DNA of 64,000 nucleotides from Diacronema lutheri. Its lineage: Eukaryota; Haptophyta; Pavlovophyceae; Pavlovales; Pavlovaceae. A program made the translations under genes and the position numbers. The notes beneath the pieces are model-generated. The model was not told the origin of the DNA. It saw only the letters and a list, made by a program, of their open reading frames with translations, and ran no database searches. Below, one piece after another: positions 21,887 to 29,701 of this stretch; position 1 is the first letter of the stretch; every line of letters starts with the position of its first letter. The stretch spans positions 620,001 through 684,000 of the forward strand of contig JAGTXO010000018.1 in assembly GCA_019448385.1 (NCBI GenBank), in the 5' to 3' direction.

Positions 21887-23008
21887 TCAGAGCATCGCCT
21901 CGGGCTCGGCGCGCTCGGCGCGCTCGCGCCGGTTTGTGCCCGACCGCCACGACGCCATGGACGCCATGGACGTGTCCTCGTCGTCAGGCGGCGGCGCGCT
22001 CGCGGCCGCGTCGTCGGCGGCCGAGTCGAGCCAGTTGGCGCCGACGGGCAGCGCGAGATTCTGCACGCTTTGCGCGGCGCAGAAGCCGATGCATGTCGCG
22101 AGGCCAGCCTTGGCCACCGCGAGCGCCGCCGAATCAGCCGGGCCGACGGCGAGGAAGGCGAGCGGCGCGCAGTCCGTCGCCGGGTCCGTCGCGACGAAGA
22201 GGGCAGTGCCGGCGCCCACCGAGATGGCAAGGAGCCGGTCGGCCGCCATGTTGGCGTACGTCGGCTCCTCCATGCCCAATCGGCCGTACGCGGCACGGAA
22301 GGTGCGCAGTCCGGCAAAGAATGCAATGCCGCACAGGCTGCCGGTCCAGACGAGCAACGCAGCAAAGGGCTGCGTCGCCGACGCGGTGTTTACAACGTAC
22401 TGCCACGCCGTCCCGCTCAAGAGCGCCGAGCTGCCGAGCCAGAGTGCGACGAGCCCCTCGGCGCGCAGCTCGACGTCCGCACGGCATGCGACAAAGCGAG
22501 AGAAGGCGCGGAACGCGATGTGGCCGAGGCCGACGCCGAGCGCGTCGCCGATGCCGGTCATCGCGTAGAAGCCGAGCGAGTCGGTAGCAAGGCCTTGCGA
22601 GCTCGCGAGCAGCGCGAACAGCTGCCAGCCGGCGCCGGCGCAAAAGATCTTGCTCACCGCGGCCTCGAGCGTCGACGTGAACCGCGCGGCGAGTACGTCG
22701 AGCGCGAGGTGCGCAAACGAGCGTGGCGCGACGAACGGACCGTCGGGCAGCATGGGCGTCGGCAGCGGCGTGTGGAAGACGCCCGTGAGGCCGCGCACGA
22801 GCAGCGCGTGCGGCTTGAGCAGGTCGCGCGGGATCGCACCCAACGTCATCGCGCGCTTGCTGAGGCGCCGGCGAGGCTTGCGCGCAATCGGCTCGATCGA
22901 GAGGTGCGGCATCTTAGTCGCGGCGACCAAATTGCCCCACGACTTGTCATCGACCAGCGCATCCGAGCTCGACGCGCCGAGCAGCACGTTCTTGGAAGCG
23001 CTGTGCAT
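21887..23008 (-). CDS. Conserved-looking multipass membrane protein of unknown function
   Basis: A single open frame of 373 residues starting at 23008. I cannot name the family. The middle has several hydrophobic stretches, including AGAGWQLFALLAS, the segment around GTAWQYVVNTASATQPF, and SLCGIAFFAGL. Small-residue-rich helices such as MTGIGDALGVGLGHIAF suggest a bundle of five to seven membrane segments. The N-terminal 60 residues are basic and hydrophilic. The C terminus is rich in Ala, Asp and Pro with a short acidic run. It is divergent from the P-loop gene, with only 44 bases between the two start codons, so they share one promoter. Confidence 0.65.
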   Translation of the reverse strand: MHSASKNVLLGASSSDALVDDKSWGNLVAATKMPHLSIEPIARKPRRRLSKRAMTLGAIPRDLLKPHALLVRGLTGVFHTPLPTPMLPDGPFVAPRSFAHLALDVLAARFTSTLEAAVSKIFCAGAGWQLFALLASSQGLATDSLGFYAMTGIGDALGVGLGHIAFRAFSRFVACRADVELRAEGLVALWLGSSALLSGTAWQYVVNTASATQPFAALLVWTGSLCGIAFFAGLRTFRAAYGRLGMEEPTYANMAADRLLAISVGAGTALFVATDPATDCAPLAFLAVGPADSAALAVAKAGLATCIGFCAAQSVQNLALPVGANWLDSAADDAAASAPPPDDEDTSMASMASWRSGTNRRERAERAEPEAML

Positions 23009-23052
23009 GGCCGAGAGCGTTTGCGCCGCTTCGCTTCCGGTTCGGTTCTACG

Positions 23053-23694
23053 ATGGCCGTGCGCTGGGCGGCGCGTGGCGCGCTGCTCGCGCTCGCGCTC
23101 GCGCCGGCTGTAGCCGTTGCGATTGCCGCGCGGCGTTCGGTGGCGCGGCGGCGTGGAGGTGGCGTTGTGCTCTTCCGCGGGAGCAGCGGCGTGGGCAAGT
23201 CGTTCCTCCTCCAACGGTGCCTCCCGCTCCTCGCGCACCGGAAGGTGGTGCGCGTTTCGCGCGACGAGCTGTGGACGCAGTTCTTCCACGAGCCGCGATT
23301 TGACGAGGTCGAGAAGCACACGTTGGACGACGCGGTGCACGCGCTCACGGCGCATTTGGCAGGCTGCAGTCACCTCGTCCTCGTCGATGGCTGCACGTTT
23401 GCGCGGGCCGCCGTGCTCGAGCGGTTCGCGGCCATCAACCCCGCCCTCGCAATCGTCGAGTGCGACTGCTCGCGCGCGACCGCTGAGGCGCGGCTCGCGC
23501 AGGACGTGGGCAAGCACCCGATCGCGACGCGCGGCCCCGCGCTTTACATGCAGAACCGCGCGCGCATGGAGCCGCACGCGCATGACACGCTGCAGATCGA
23601 CACGGATGGCAACGTGGACGCAAACGCGCGGGCCGTAGTTGCGCACATCCGCGCGCGCGTTGACATGCATGCGCTTGGCCTTGGGCGGGGATGA
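23053..23694 (+). CDS. P-loop kinase-like protein with N-terminal membrane anchor
   Basis: This 213-residue single-exon gene starts 44 bases from the divergent neighbour. Residues about 8-24 are a hydrophobic anchor or signal. A clear Walker A motif follows (FRGSSGVGKSFLL, about residues 41-53), then VVRVSRDELW and HLVLVDGC, which looks like a Walker B strand. RLAQDVGKHP suggests a lid region. The layout resembles small P-loop kinases of the zeta-toxin, adenylylsulfate-kinase and polynucleotide-kinase group. The phosphate acceptor is not evident, and I do not assign a reaction. The membrane anchor would place the kinase domain on the surface of an organelle or in the secretory path. Confidence 0.6.
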   Translation: MAVRWAARGALLALALAPAVAVAIAARRSVARRRGGGVVLFRGSSGVGKSFLLQRCLPLLAHRKVVRVSRDELWTQFFHEPRFDEVEKHTLDDAVHALTAHLAGCSHLVLVDGCTFARAAVLERFAAINPALAIVECDCSRATAEARLAQDVGKHPIATRGPALYMQNRARMEPHAHDTLQIDTDGNVDANARAVVAHIRARVDMHALGLGRG

Positions 23695-23976
23695 CGCGAC
23701 GTGGGACAAGCCAGCGATCCGGTCGCTTGCTTGTTCGCAACTGTCCAGCCGAACATGGAGGCTTGGAGTTATTAGAAGTTCAACCGCCAAGCCTTCGTGC
23801 AGAATCAAAACCATTGATTTCTCTGCATTTTTTCTTCTCGCAACCGTCAGGTGAGACTCCGTGAGAGGCGAGCGCCCACGCGCGGGCCCCGCCAGAGGGC
23901 GAAACCGGCCGATGCCCAGGCTCTACGGCCCTTCACGTCTCGCCGCCGCCCTCGTTCCTGTGCCCTGCAGCCCGAT
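23695..23976. promoter_or_regulatory. Intergenic region of lower GC content
   Basis: These 282 bases between the P-loop gene and the small helical protein hold no gene that I can support. The stretch near 23760-23850 is noticeably richer in A and T than the surroundings, as expected for a 3' end and a promoter. A CAG|GTGAGA sequence near 23850 could be a donor of a 5' untranslated exon. Confidence 0.35.
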
Positions 23977-24408
23977 ATGTCGATGCTCGACAAGGCCAAG
24001 GCTGCGGCGAGCCTCGCGGGCGACGCAGTCAAGGTGAAGGCCATCGAGGCGCAGATTGCCATCAAGAAGCAGGGCATCAAAAGCCTGATGTCGGAAATGG
24101 TGCGTTTCGCTGCATCGTCGTGCGCCACGCCGCCAACGGCCGTGCAGCTCGCCGGGCGCGGCGCGAAGGGCGCGGTACCAACGCGCCGCCCATTGCCGCG
24201 ACGCGCACCATCCTCGAGAATGACATGAAAGGCGAGCGTCCGCGCGCGTCGCGAACGCGAACAGGGCGTCAAGCTCTACCCGGTTCTCGAGACGGGTATC
24301 AATCCCGTCGACATCAAGCCTGTCTTTGAGGAGTACAAGGCGAAGATTGTCGCGATCGAGAAGGAGATTGCCGAAAAGCAGGCGGAGATCAGCGCGATCA
24401 GCTCGTAG
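23977..24408 (+). CDS. Small helical (coiled-coil) protein, unknown
   Basis: Exons 23977-24099 (donor ATG|GTGCGT) and 24265-24408 (acceptor AACAG) join in phase 0 to 88 residues. The N-terminal half is a charged amphipathic helix (AKAAASLAGDAVKVKAIEAQ). The join produces MSEMGVKLYPVLETG, which breaks the helix, and the C-terminal half is again helical (EYKAKIVAIEKEIAEKQAEI). This resembles small stramenopile and haptophyte hypothetical proteins with two helices around a GV-x-Y/W-type turn. No function is known to me. The base composition is milder than in the neighbours, which supports real coding. Confidence 0.6.
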
Positions 24409-24556
24409 ACGACCGCACGGACGCGCGAAACCGAGCGCAGCTTGCAGCCGAGCGGTCTCTGGACAGCGAAGTGGCACGGCGGCGGCCATCACATCGCTTC
24501 GCCTGTAGCCTTCAGCCGTCGGGCAGCAGCGACGGCGGCTGGCCGTCAGGCGAAGC

Positions 24557-24593
24557 GGGGGGGGGGGGGGGGGGGGGGGGGGGCGCATGCCCC
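24557..24593. repeat. Homopolymer run of 37 G
   Basis: An uninterrupted G run 28 bases before the ABA4-like start codon, on the coding strand of that gene. Length is likely variable or poorly sequenced. Confidence 0.9.
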
Positions 24594-24621
24594 TAGGCGC
24601 CATTTTCCCCTTTCCCTCACT

Positions 24622-26199
24622 ATGGGGAAAATGCCTACGCTCACGCTCGCGCTGCTCGCCTGCGGGCACGCGAGCGCGTTCACGACCCCGGCGCGAATTG
24701 GCGCGCGCGCGCTCATGCTTAGCGGCCCCGCTGATCTTTGTGAACGCACAATTGCGACGCGCGCGCCAGCCGCGCGCCGATGCGCCGCGCGCGCGGACGC
24801 GCTCGTCGCGGACGCGGAGGCCGCCATACACGCGGCCTTTTCGCTCGCCACCTTTGGCCCGCAGCCGTTCTGGCTGCTGATGGTCGTGCTGCCGCGCTGG
24901 TCGGTGACGCGCGCGGTGATGCGCCCACTGCTGCCGGTCGTCGCTTTCTCGCTCGTGCACCTGTTCATCGTGGTCGTGTCGGCCAGCCAGGACGGCGGCG
25001 CCGCGCCGCTGGCGGAGTTTGCCGGCGTCTTCGACGCGAGCGCGGCGGGCGACCCGCAGGGCGCGATGGTCAACATGATGCGATACCCGGCGTTCGTCGC
25101 GGAGGAGTGGCAGCACGTGCTCGTGTGGGACCTGTTTGTCGGCCGCTGGATCTGGGCGGACGGGCTCGCGCGCGGCGTGCCAATCCGCGCGTCGGTGCTG
25201 CTCTGCAACCTGATCGGCCCGCCCGGGCTGCTGCTGCACCTCGCCACGTGCATCGTCACGGGCAAGGGGCTGCCGCCGCCGCCCGCGCTCGCCGCGACCG
25301 GCGCGCCGCGCGCGCCGCCGGCCAAGGGCGTGCGCGCCACGCGCGCGGATGAGCTCCTGCGTTTCATGCTCGACGGGCAGTCGTTCGACAGCGCGGGCAT
25401 GGCGCGGCTCGCCGACGCGCTCGCCGACGGCGCCGTGTGGGAGGACTTGAGCGCGGCGAGCGCGCCTGCCGTTGGGAAGGCGGCCGTTCTCGCATTCCTG
25501 GCGGAGCGCGAGGCCGCGTGCCCGACCGGATGCGCGCTCGCCGTCGAGCGGCTCGCCGACGGCGCGGCCTCGTCGGGGTGCGCGTGGGCGCGCGTCGGCG
25601 CGGATGGCTCAACTGGGCTGCGCGGCACCATGTACGTCGAGCTCGAGGCGGCGAGCGGCAAGATCTCGCTCGTGCAGGAGGTGGCCGAGCCGATCGTCAA
25701 GGCCGGCGGCGCGACGGCCTTGCTGCTCAAGGCGGTCGCAAAGCCGCACGCCGACGGCGCGAGCGCACGTTCGAGTTTCCGCACGCGGACACCGACGCGC
25801 GCGAGCGAGCTCGTCGACTATTTGTGGAACAAGGTGCGCGGCTCCAACCTGAACGAGTCCCTGCGCTTCTTCGCCGACAACATCGTCTACGAGGATTTCA
25901 ACTTTGCGGCGGCGTTCGTGGGCAAAGCGCAGGTTGAGGCCTTTTTGCGCGAGTTCGACATCCCGGGCATCTCTTTCGTCCCCGAGCGCATCTCGCAGGG
26001 CGACAGGACAGTCGCATTCACGTGGCGAGTTGCGATCGCAGGCGTCGACGGCCGCCAGATCCGCGGCATTTCGCTGTACGAGCTGGACAGCAAGACGCGC
26101 AAACTCGCGTTCGTGCGCGACGTGCCCGAGCCCGCGATCCGGCCCGCGCCGCTCGGCGCGCTCGCGGCCGCGCTTCGGCCCGGGCTGCGCAAGCTGTGA
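24622..26199 (+). CDS. Plastid-targeted ABA4-like protein fused to two NTF2-like (SnoaL) domains
   Basis: Single exon, 525 residues. The N terminus is a signal peptide ending in ASAFTTP, the Ala-x-Ala-Phe-type junction of bipartite plastid presequences in algae with complex plastids. Residues about 80-220 match the ABA4 (DUF4281) membrane domain: FGPQPFWLLMVVLPRWSVTR, then EEWQHVLVWDLFVGRWIW and LCNLIGPPGLLLHL. In plants ABA4 is needed to make neoxanthin from violaxanthin in the plastid. The C-terminal half holds two related alpha+beta domains of about 110 residues, starting near RADELLRFMLDGQSF and RASELVDYLWNKV. They look like NTF2/SnoaL-type small-molecule pockets. A role in carotenoid (fucoxanthin-type) metabolism is plausible but inferred. 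The Met at 24631 is an alternative start. Confidence 0.75.
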   Translation: MGKMPTLTLALLACGHASAFTTPARIGARALMLSGPADLCERTIATRAPAARRCAARADALVADAEAAIHAAFSLATFGPQPFWLLMVVLPRWSVTRAVMRPLLPVVAFSLVHLFIVVVSASQDGGAAPLAEFAGVFDASAAGDPQGAMVNMMRYPAFVAEEWQHVLVWDLFVGRWIWADGLARGVPIRASVLLCNLIGPPGLLLHLATCIVTGKGLPPPPALAATGAPRAPPAKGVRATRADELLRFMLDGQSFDSAGMARLADALADGAVWEDLSAASAPAVGKAAVLAFLAEREAACPTGCALAVERLADGAASSGCAWARVGADGSTGLRGTMYVELEAASGKISLVQEVAEPIVKAGGATALLLKAVAKPHADGASARSSFRTRTPTRASELVDYLWNKVRGSNLNESLRFFADNIVYEDFNFAAAFVGKAQVEAFLREFDIPGISFVPERISQGDRTVAFTWRVAIAGVDGRQIRGISLYELDSKTRKLAFVRDVPEPAIRPAPLGALAAALRPGLRKL

Positions 26200-26207
26200 G
26201 ACTGGGC

Positions 26208-26229
26208 GGGGGGGGGGGGGGGGGGGGGG
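26208..26229. repeat. Homopolymer run of 22 G
   Basis: The run starts eight bases after the ABA4-like stop codon and ends nine bases before the MYND relic, exactly at the edge of the duplicated Sel1/MYND sequence. Confidence 0.9.
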
Positions 26230-26238
26230 AGGGAGGCA

Positions 26239-26375
26239 AGTGCCGCGTGGCCAAGTTTTGCGGCGCCGAGTGCATGCAGCGCATGTGGCCCGTGCACAAG
26301 GCAGGCTGCCGGCGCTTTGCCGCGGAGGACGCCACCTCTGCCAGCGCGGGTGTGCGCGCCAAGCTCCCCCTCTAA
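26239..26375 (+). pseudogene. MYND-finger relic of a Sel1/MYND gene
   Basis: The frame reads KCRVAKFCGAECMQRMWPVH and on to a stop at 26373. It is nearly identical to the last part of the two Sel1/MYND genes that follow. The Sel1 repeats and the first zinc-binding Cys pairs are missing, so this is only the 3' end of a third gene copy. The spacer after it (26428-26640) also matches the spacer after the second copy (about 27940-28220), so gene and spacer were duplicated as one unit. The break lies at the G run. Confidence 0.85.
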
Positions 26376-26786
26376 TCGAGACGAGGCCGGATCGGGGGAG
26401 AGCGGGGTTGGCGGCGGCGCGGTGGACATCATGGCGCGCCTACATGGTACGCTCACGCCGACAGGCTGCGGCCCTACGTGGCGGCGAGGTTGTTGGCGCA
26501 GGGCATTCCGCGCGGCTCGTACGACACCTGCGCATCTCCACAACCTTGCCAATCCGCGAGCACGCAAAGGGAAACGCGGGGTTGGGTGGGGGTTGGGGGG
26601 CGGGGTGCGGCGGCACGCCTGCGCATCGTGCGGTAGAGGAAGCCATTATTGTGCGCACTTCCTGACCCCATCTGTTGACCCGTCGGAAAGCGTCGTTAGT
26701 ATTATTGTGCGCGAGATCTGAGTAGTGAGTACGTCTTAATATATGGGTCCGGGCCGACTCGGCGTCCGGATCAATATCGCCAGGGG
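26376..26786. repeat. Duplicated spacer of the Sel1/MYND array
   Basis: These 411 bases have no gene. From about 26428 to 26640 they match 27940-28220 closely, for example in GGTACGCTCACGCCGACAGG and the G-rich stretch after it. The right part carries the 44-base dispersed insertion (described separately) that is absent from the matching place at about 28230. Confidence 0.8.
26657..26700 (+). repeat. Dispersed short repeat, copy 1, with 12-base target duplication
   Basis: The insert starts ACTTCCTGACCCCATCTG and ends AAGCGTCGTTAGT. It is flanked by ATTATTGTGCGC on both sides (26645-26656 and 26701-26712). The paralogous spacer near 28228 has the target without the insert, so the empty site is present in the same window. 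Confidence 0.8.
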
Positions 26787-27893
26787 ATGGAGTTGAACCG
26801 CAACGTGCAAATATCGCCGGGCGTGGCAGAGGTCGTGCGCCGAGCTTGCCTTGCCGCCAGGCAAAATTGCGCACTTTTGCAGTCCACCATGGGCATGCGC
26901 CTCGCAAATGGCGAGGGCTCGGCGCAGGACTTGGCAAATGCCGTGCACCTCTACCGTCTCGCCGCCGAGCAGAACGAAGCCCACGCGCAATTTACCCTGG
27001 GCTTGTGCTACGAGAGGGGCGAGGGCGTGGCGCAGGACTGGGCGGAGACCGTGCGCCTCTTCCGCCTCGCCGCCGAGTAGAATCATGCCGGCGCGCAGTT
27101 CAGCCTGGGCTTCTGCTATGCGAATGGCGAGGGCGTGGCGCAGGACTGGGCGGAGGCCGTGCGCCTCTATCGCCTCGCCGCTGAGCAAAAGCATGCTGGC
27201 GCGCAGAGCAACCTGGGCTTCTGCTACGGGCATGGCGAGGGCGTGGCGCAGGACTGGGCGGAGGCCGTGCGCCTCTACCGCCTCGCCGCCGAGCAGAAGC
27301 ATGCCGACGCGCAGTGCGACCTGGGCATCTGCTACGGGCATGGCAAGGGCGTAGCGCAGGACTGGGCGGAGGCTGTGCGCTTGTACCGCCTCGCCGCCGA
27401 GCAGCAGCATGCCGGCGCGCAGTGCAACCTGGGCGTCTGCTATGCGAATGGCGAGGGCGTGGCGCAGGACTGGGCGGAGGCCGCCCGCCATCTTCGCCTC
27501 GCTGCCTCCCAAGGGCACGTGCTCGCAACCTTGAACCTCGGCGCGTTGCTTGTCACAACTGCTCCCCCTGATTCCGGTGGCAAGCCCACGCAGCAGCGCG
27601 AGGGCGCGCTACTCCTCGCGCGCGCCGCCCAGCAGCGCGAGGACACGGCCGCACGCGCTGATGCGCTCGCGCTGCTGGGCGAGCATGCAGGTAAGCGCGA
27701 GGTCGTGCGTGCGTGCTGCATCGGCTGCGGCCAGACCAACAAGCTCAAGCTGTGCAGCAAGTGCCGCGCGGCCAAGTTTTGCGGCGCCGAGTGCATGCAG
27801 CGCATGTGGCCCGTGCACAAGGCAGGCTGCCGGCACTTTGCCGCCGAGGACGCTGCCTCTGCCACATCGGCTGTGCGCGTCACGCTCACATAA
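26787..27893 (+). pseudogene. Sel1-repeat / MYND-finger gene interrupted by one amber codon
   Basis: The frame from ATG 26787 to the stop at 27893 would give about 368 residues but has TAG at 27078-27080. The matching codon in the next copy is CAG, so one base change breaks it. Product: a short N-terminal part (QISPGVAEVVRRACLAAR), then about five Sel1-like repeats of 36 residues (unit type GVAQDWAEAVRLYRLAAEQ), then a C-terminal MYND zinc finger with the expected Cys and His spacing (CCIGCGQ, CSKC, FCGAECMQ, HKAGC). Sel1 repeats form helical scaffolds and MYND fingers bind Pro-rich peptides, so adaptor proteins are expected. Translation could restart after the stop at the ATG-like positions near 27135, but most likely this copy is dead or is read through. 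Confidence 0.85.
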
Positions 27894-28012
27894 AATGGCG
27901 TCCTTCCCCCTCCACTCGGCGCGGGGGCTATCATGGCGCGCCAAATGGTACGCTCACGCCGACAGGCTGCGGCCCTACGTGGCGGCGAGGTTGTTGACGC
28001 AGGGCATTCCGC

Positions 28013-29701
28013 GTGGCTCGTACGGCACCTGCGCGCGCAAGCCGGCGCTCCCCCCTCTCACCCAAGAGTGACGAGCGTGAGTCCGAGCTCTGCCAGCGCA
28101 GGAGCTGTAGCGACTCCTCACAACCTTGCCAATCCGCGAGCACGCGGACGGAAACGTGGGGGTGGGTGGGGGGCGGGGGGCGGGGTGCGGCGGCACACCT
28201 GCGGCATCGTGCGGATTGGAGGACGCCATTTTGCGCGAGATCTGAGTACGACGTCTCAACCATACCATACGTGCAAATATCGCCGGGCGAGGCAGAGGTC
28301 GTGCGCCGAGTTCGCCTTGCCGCCGGGCAAAATTGCGCACTTTTGCAGTCCACCATGGGCATGCGCCTCGCAAATGGCGAGGGCTCGGCGCAGGACTTGG
28401 CAAATGCCGTGCACCTCTTACGTCTCGCCGCCGAGCAGAACGAAGCCCACGCGCAGTTTACCCTGGGCTTGTGCTACGCGATGGGCGAGGGCGTGGCGCA
28501 GGACTGGGCGGAGGCCGTGCGCCTCTACCGCCTCGCCGCTGAGCAGCAGCATGCCGACGCGCAGTGCAACCTGGGCTTCTGCTACGCGAATGGCAAGGGC
28601 GTGGCGCAGGACTGGGCGGAGGCCGTGCGCCTCTACCGCCTCGCCGCCGAGCAGAAGGATGCGGGCGCGCAGTGCAACCTGGGCGTCTGCTACGCGAAAG
28701 GCGAGGGCGTGGCGCAGGACTGGGCGGAGGCCGTGCGCCTCTACCGCCTCGCCGCTGAGCAGAATCATGCCGGCGCGCAGTGCAACCTGGGCTTCTGCTA
28801 CGAGAGGGGCGAGGGCGTGGCGCAGGACTGGGCGGAGGCCGTGCGCCTCTACCGCCTCGCCGCCGAGCAGAAGCATGCCCACGCGCAGTACAATCTGGGC
28901 GTCTGCTGCGAGAGGGGCAAGGGCGTGGCGCAGGAATTGGCGGAGGCCGTGCGCCTCTTCCGCCTCGCCGCCGAGCAGAAGCATGCCCACGCGCAGTTCA
29001 GCCTGGGCGGCTGCTACGCGAATGGCAAGGGCGTGGCGCAGGACTGGGCTGAGGCCGTGCGCCTCTACCGCCTCGCCGCCAAGCAGAAGCATGCGGGCGC
29101 GCAGTGCGAGCTGGGCGTCTGCTACGCGAATGGCGAGGGCGTGGCGCAGGACTGCGCGGAGGCCGTGCGCCTCTACCGCCTCGCCGCCGAGCAGAAGCAT
29201 GCCGTCGCGCAGTCCAACCTCGGCGTCTGCTACGCGATGGGCGAGGGCGTGGCGCAGGACTGGGCGGAGGCCGCCCGCCATTTTCGCCTCGCTGCCTCCC
29301 AAGGGCAAGTGCTCGCCACCTTGAACCTCGGCAAGTTGCAGCTTGTCACCACTGCCCCCCCTGATTCTGGTGGCGAGCCCACGCAGCAGCGCGAGGGAGC
29401 GCTCCTCCTTGCGCGCGCCGCCCAGCAGCGCGAGAACACGGTCGCACGCGCTGATGCGCTCGCGCTGCTGGGCGAGCATGCAGATAAGCGCGAGGTCGTG
29501 CGTGCGTGCTGCATCGGCTGCGGCCAGACCAAGAAGCTCAAGCTGTGCAGCAAGTGCCGCGTGGCCAAGTTTTGCGGCGCCGAGTGCATGCAGCGCGTGT
29601 GGCCCGTGCACAAGGCAGGCTGCCGGCGCTTTGCCGCGGAGGACGCGGCCTCTGCCAGCGCGACAGAGGCTGGGTCAGAGGCAGATCGCGCTGTTGGCTG
29701 A
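28013..29701 (+). CDS. Sel1-repeat / MYND-finger protein, intact copy
   Basis: The frame is open for 562 residues from 28013. The region equivalent to the start of the previous copy begins near 28270, but that copy's ATG is not conserved here. The start is therefore uncertain: 28013 lies in duplicated spacer, and 28355 (MGMRLANGEGS) is a shorter choice. About eight Sel1-like repeats of 36 residues follow in perfect register, against five in the previous copy. Then come a conserved linker (GGEPTQQREGALLLARAAQQ) and a MYND finger with all zinc ligands. The 108-base DNA units are nearly identical to each other, a sign of recent expansion. Similar Sel1/MYND proteins form large families in some algae. 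The end overlaps the antisense tail of the Fanzor-like gene. Confidence 0.85.
   Translation: MARTAPARASRRSPLSPKSDERESELCQRRSCSDSSQPCQSASTRTETWGWVGGGGRGAAAHLRHRADWRTPFCARSEYDVSTIPYVQISPGEAEVVRRVRLAAGQNCALLQSTMGMRLANGEGSAQDLANAVHLLRLAAEQNEAHAQFTLGLCYAMGEGVAQDWAEAVRLYRLAAEQQHADAQCNLGFCYANGKGVAQDWAEAVRLYRLAAEQKDAGAQCNLGVCYAKGEGVAQDWAEAVRLYRLAAEQNHAGAQCNLGFCYERGEGVAQDWAEAVRLYRLAAEQKHAHAQYNLGVCCERGKGVAQELAEAVRLFRLAAEQKHAHAQFSLGGCYANGKGVAQDWAEAVRLYRLAAKQKHAGAQCELGVCYANGEGVAQDCAEAVRLYRLAAEQKHAVAQSNLGVCYAMGEGVAQDWAEAARHFRLAASQGQVLATLNLGKLQLVTTAPPDSGGEPTQQREGALLLARAAQQRENTVARADALALLGEHADKREVVRACCIGCGQTKKLKLCSKCRVAKFCGAECMQRVWPVHKAGCRRFAAEDAASASATEAGSEADRAVG

Noticed and set aside
26657-26700. Dispersed 44-base sequence considered as a spliced leader
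   Set aside because: It is not found at 5' ends of the genes here, has no donor site followed by an snRNA-like structure, and carries target duplications that fit insertion instead.
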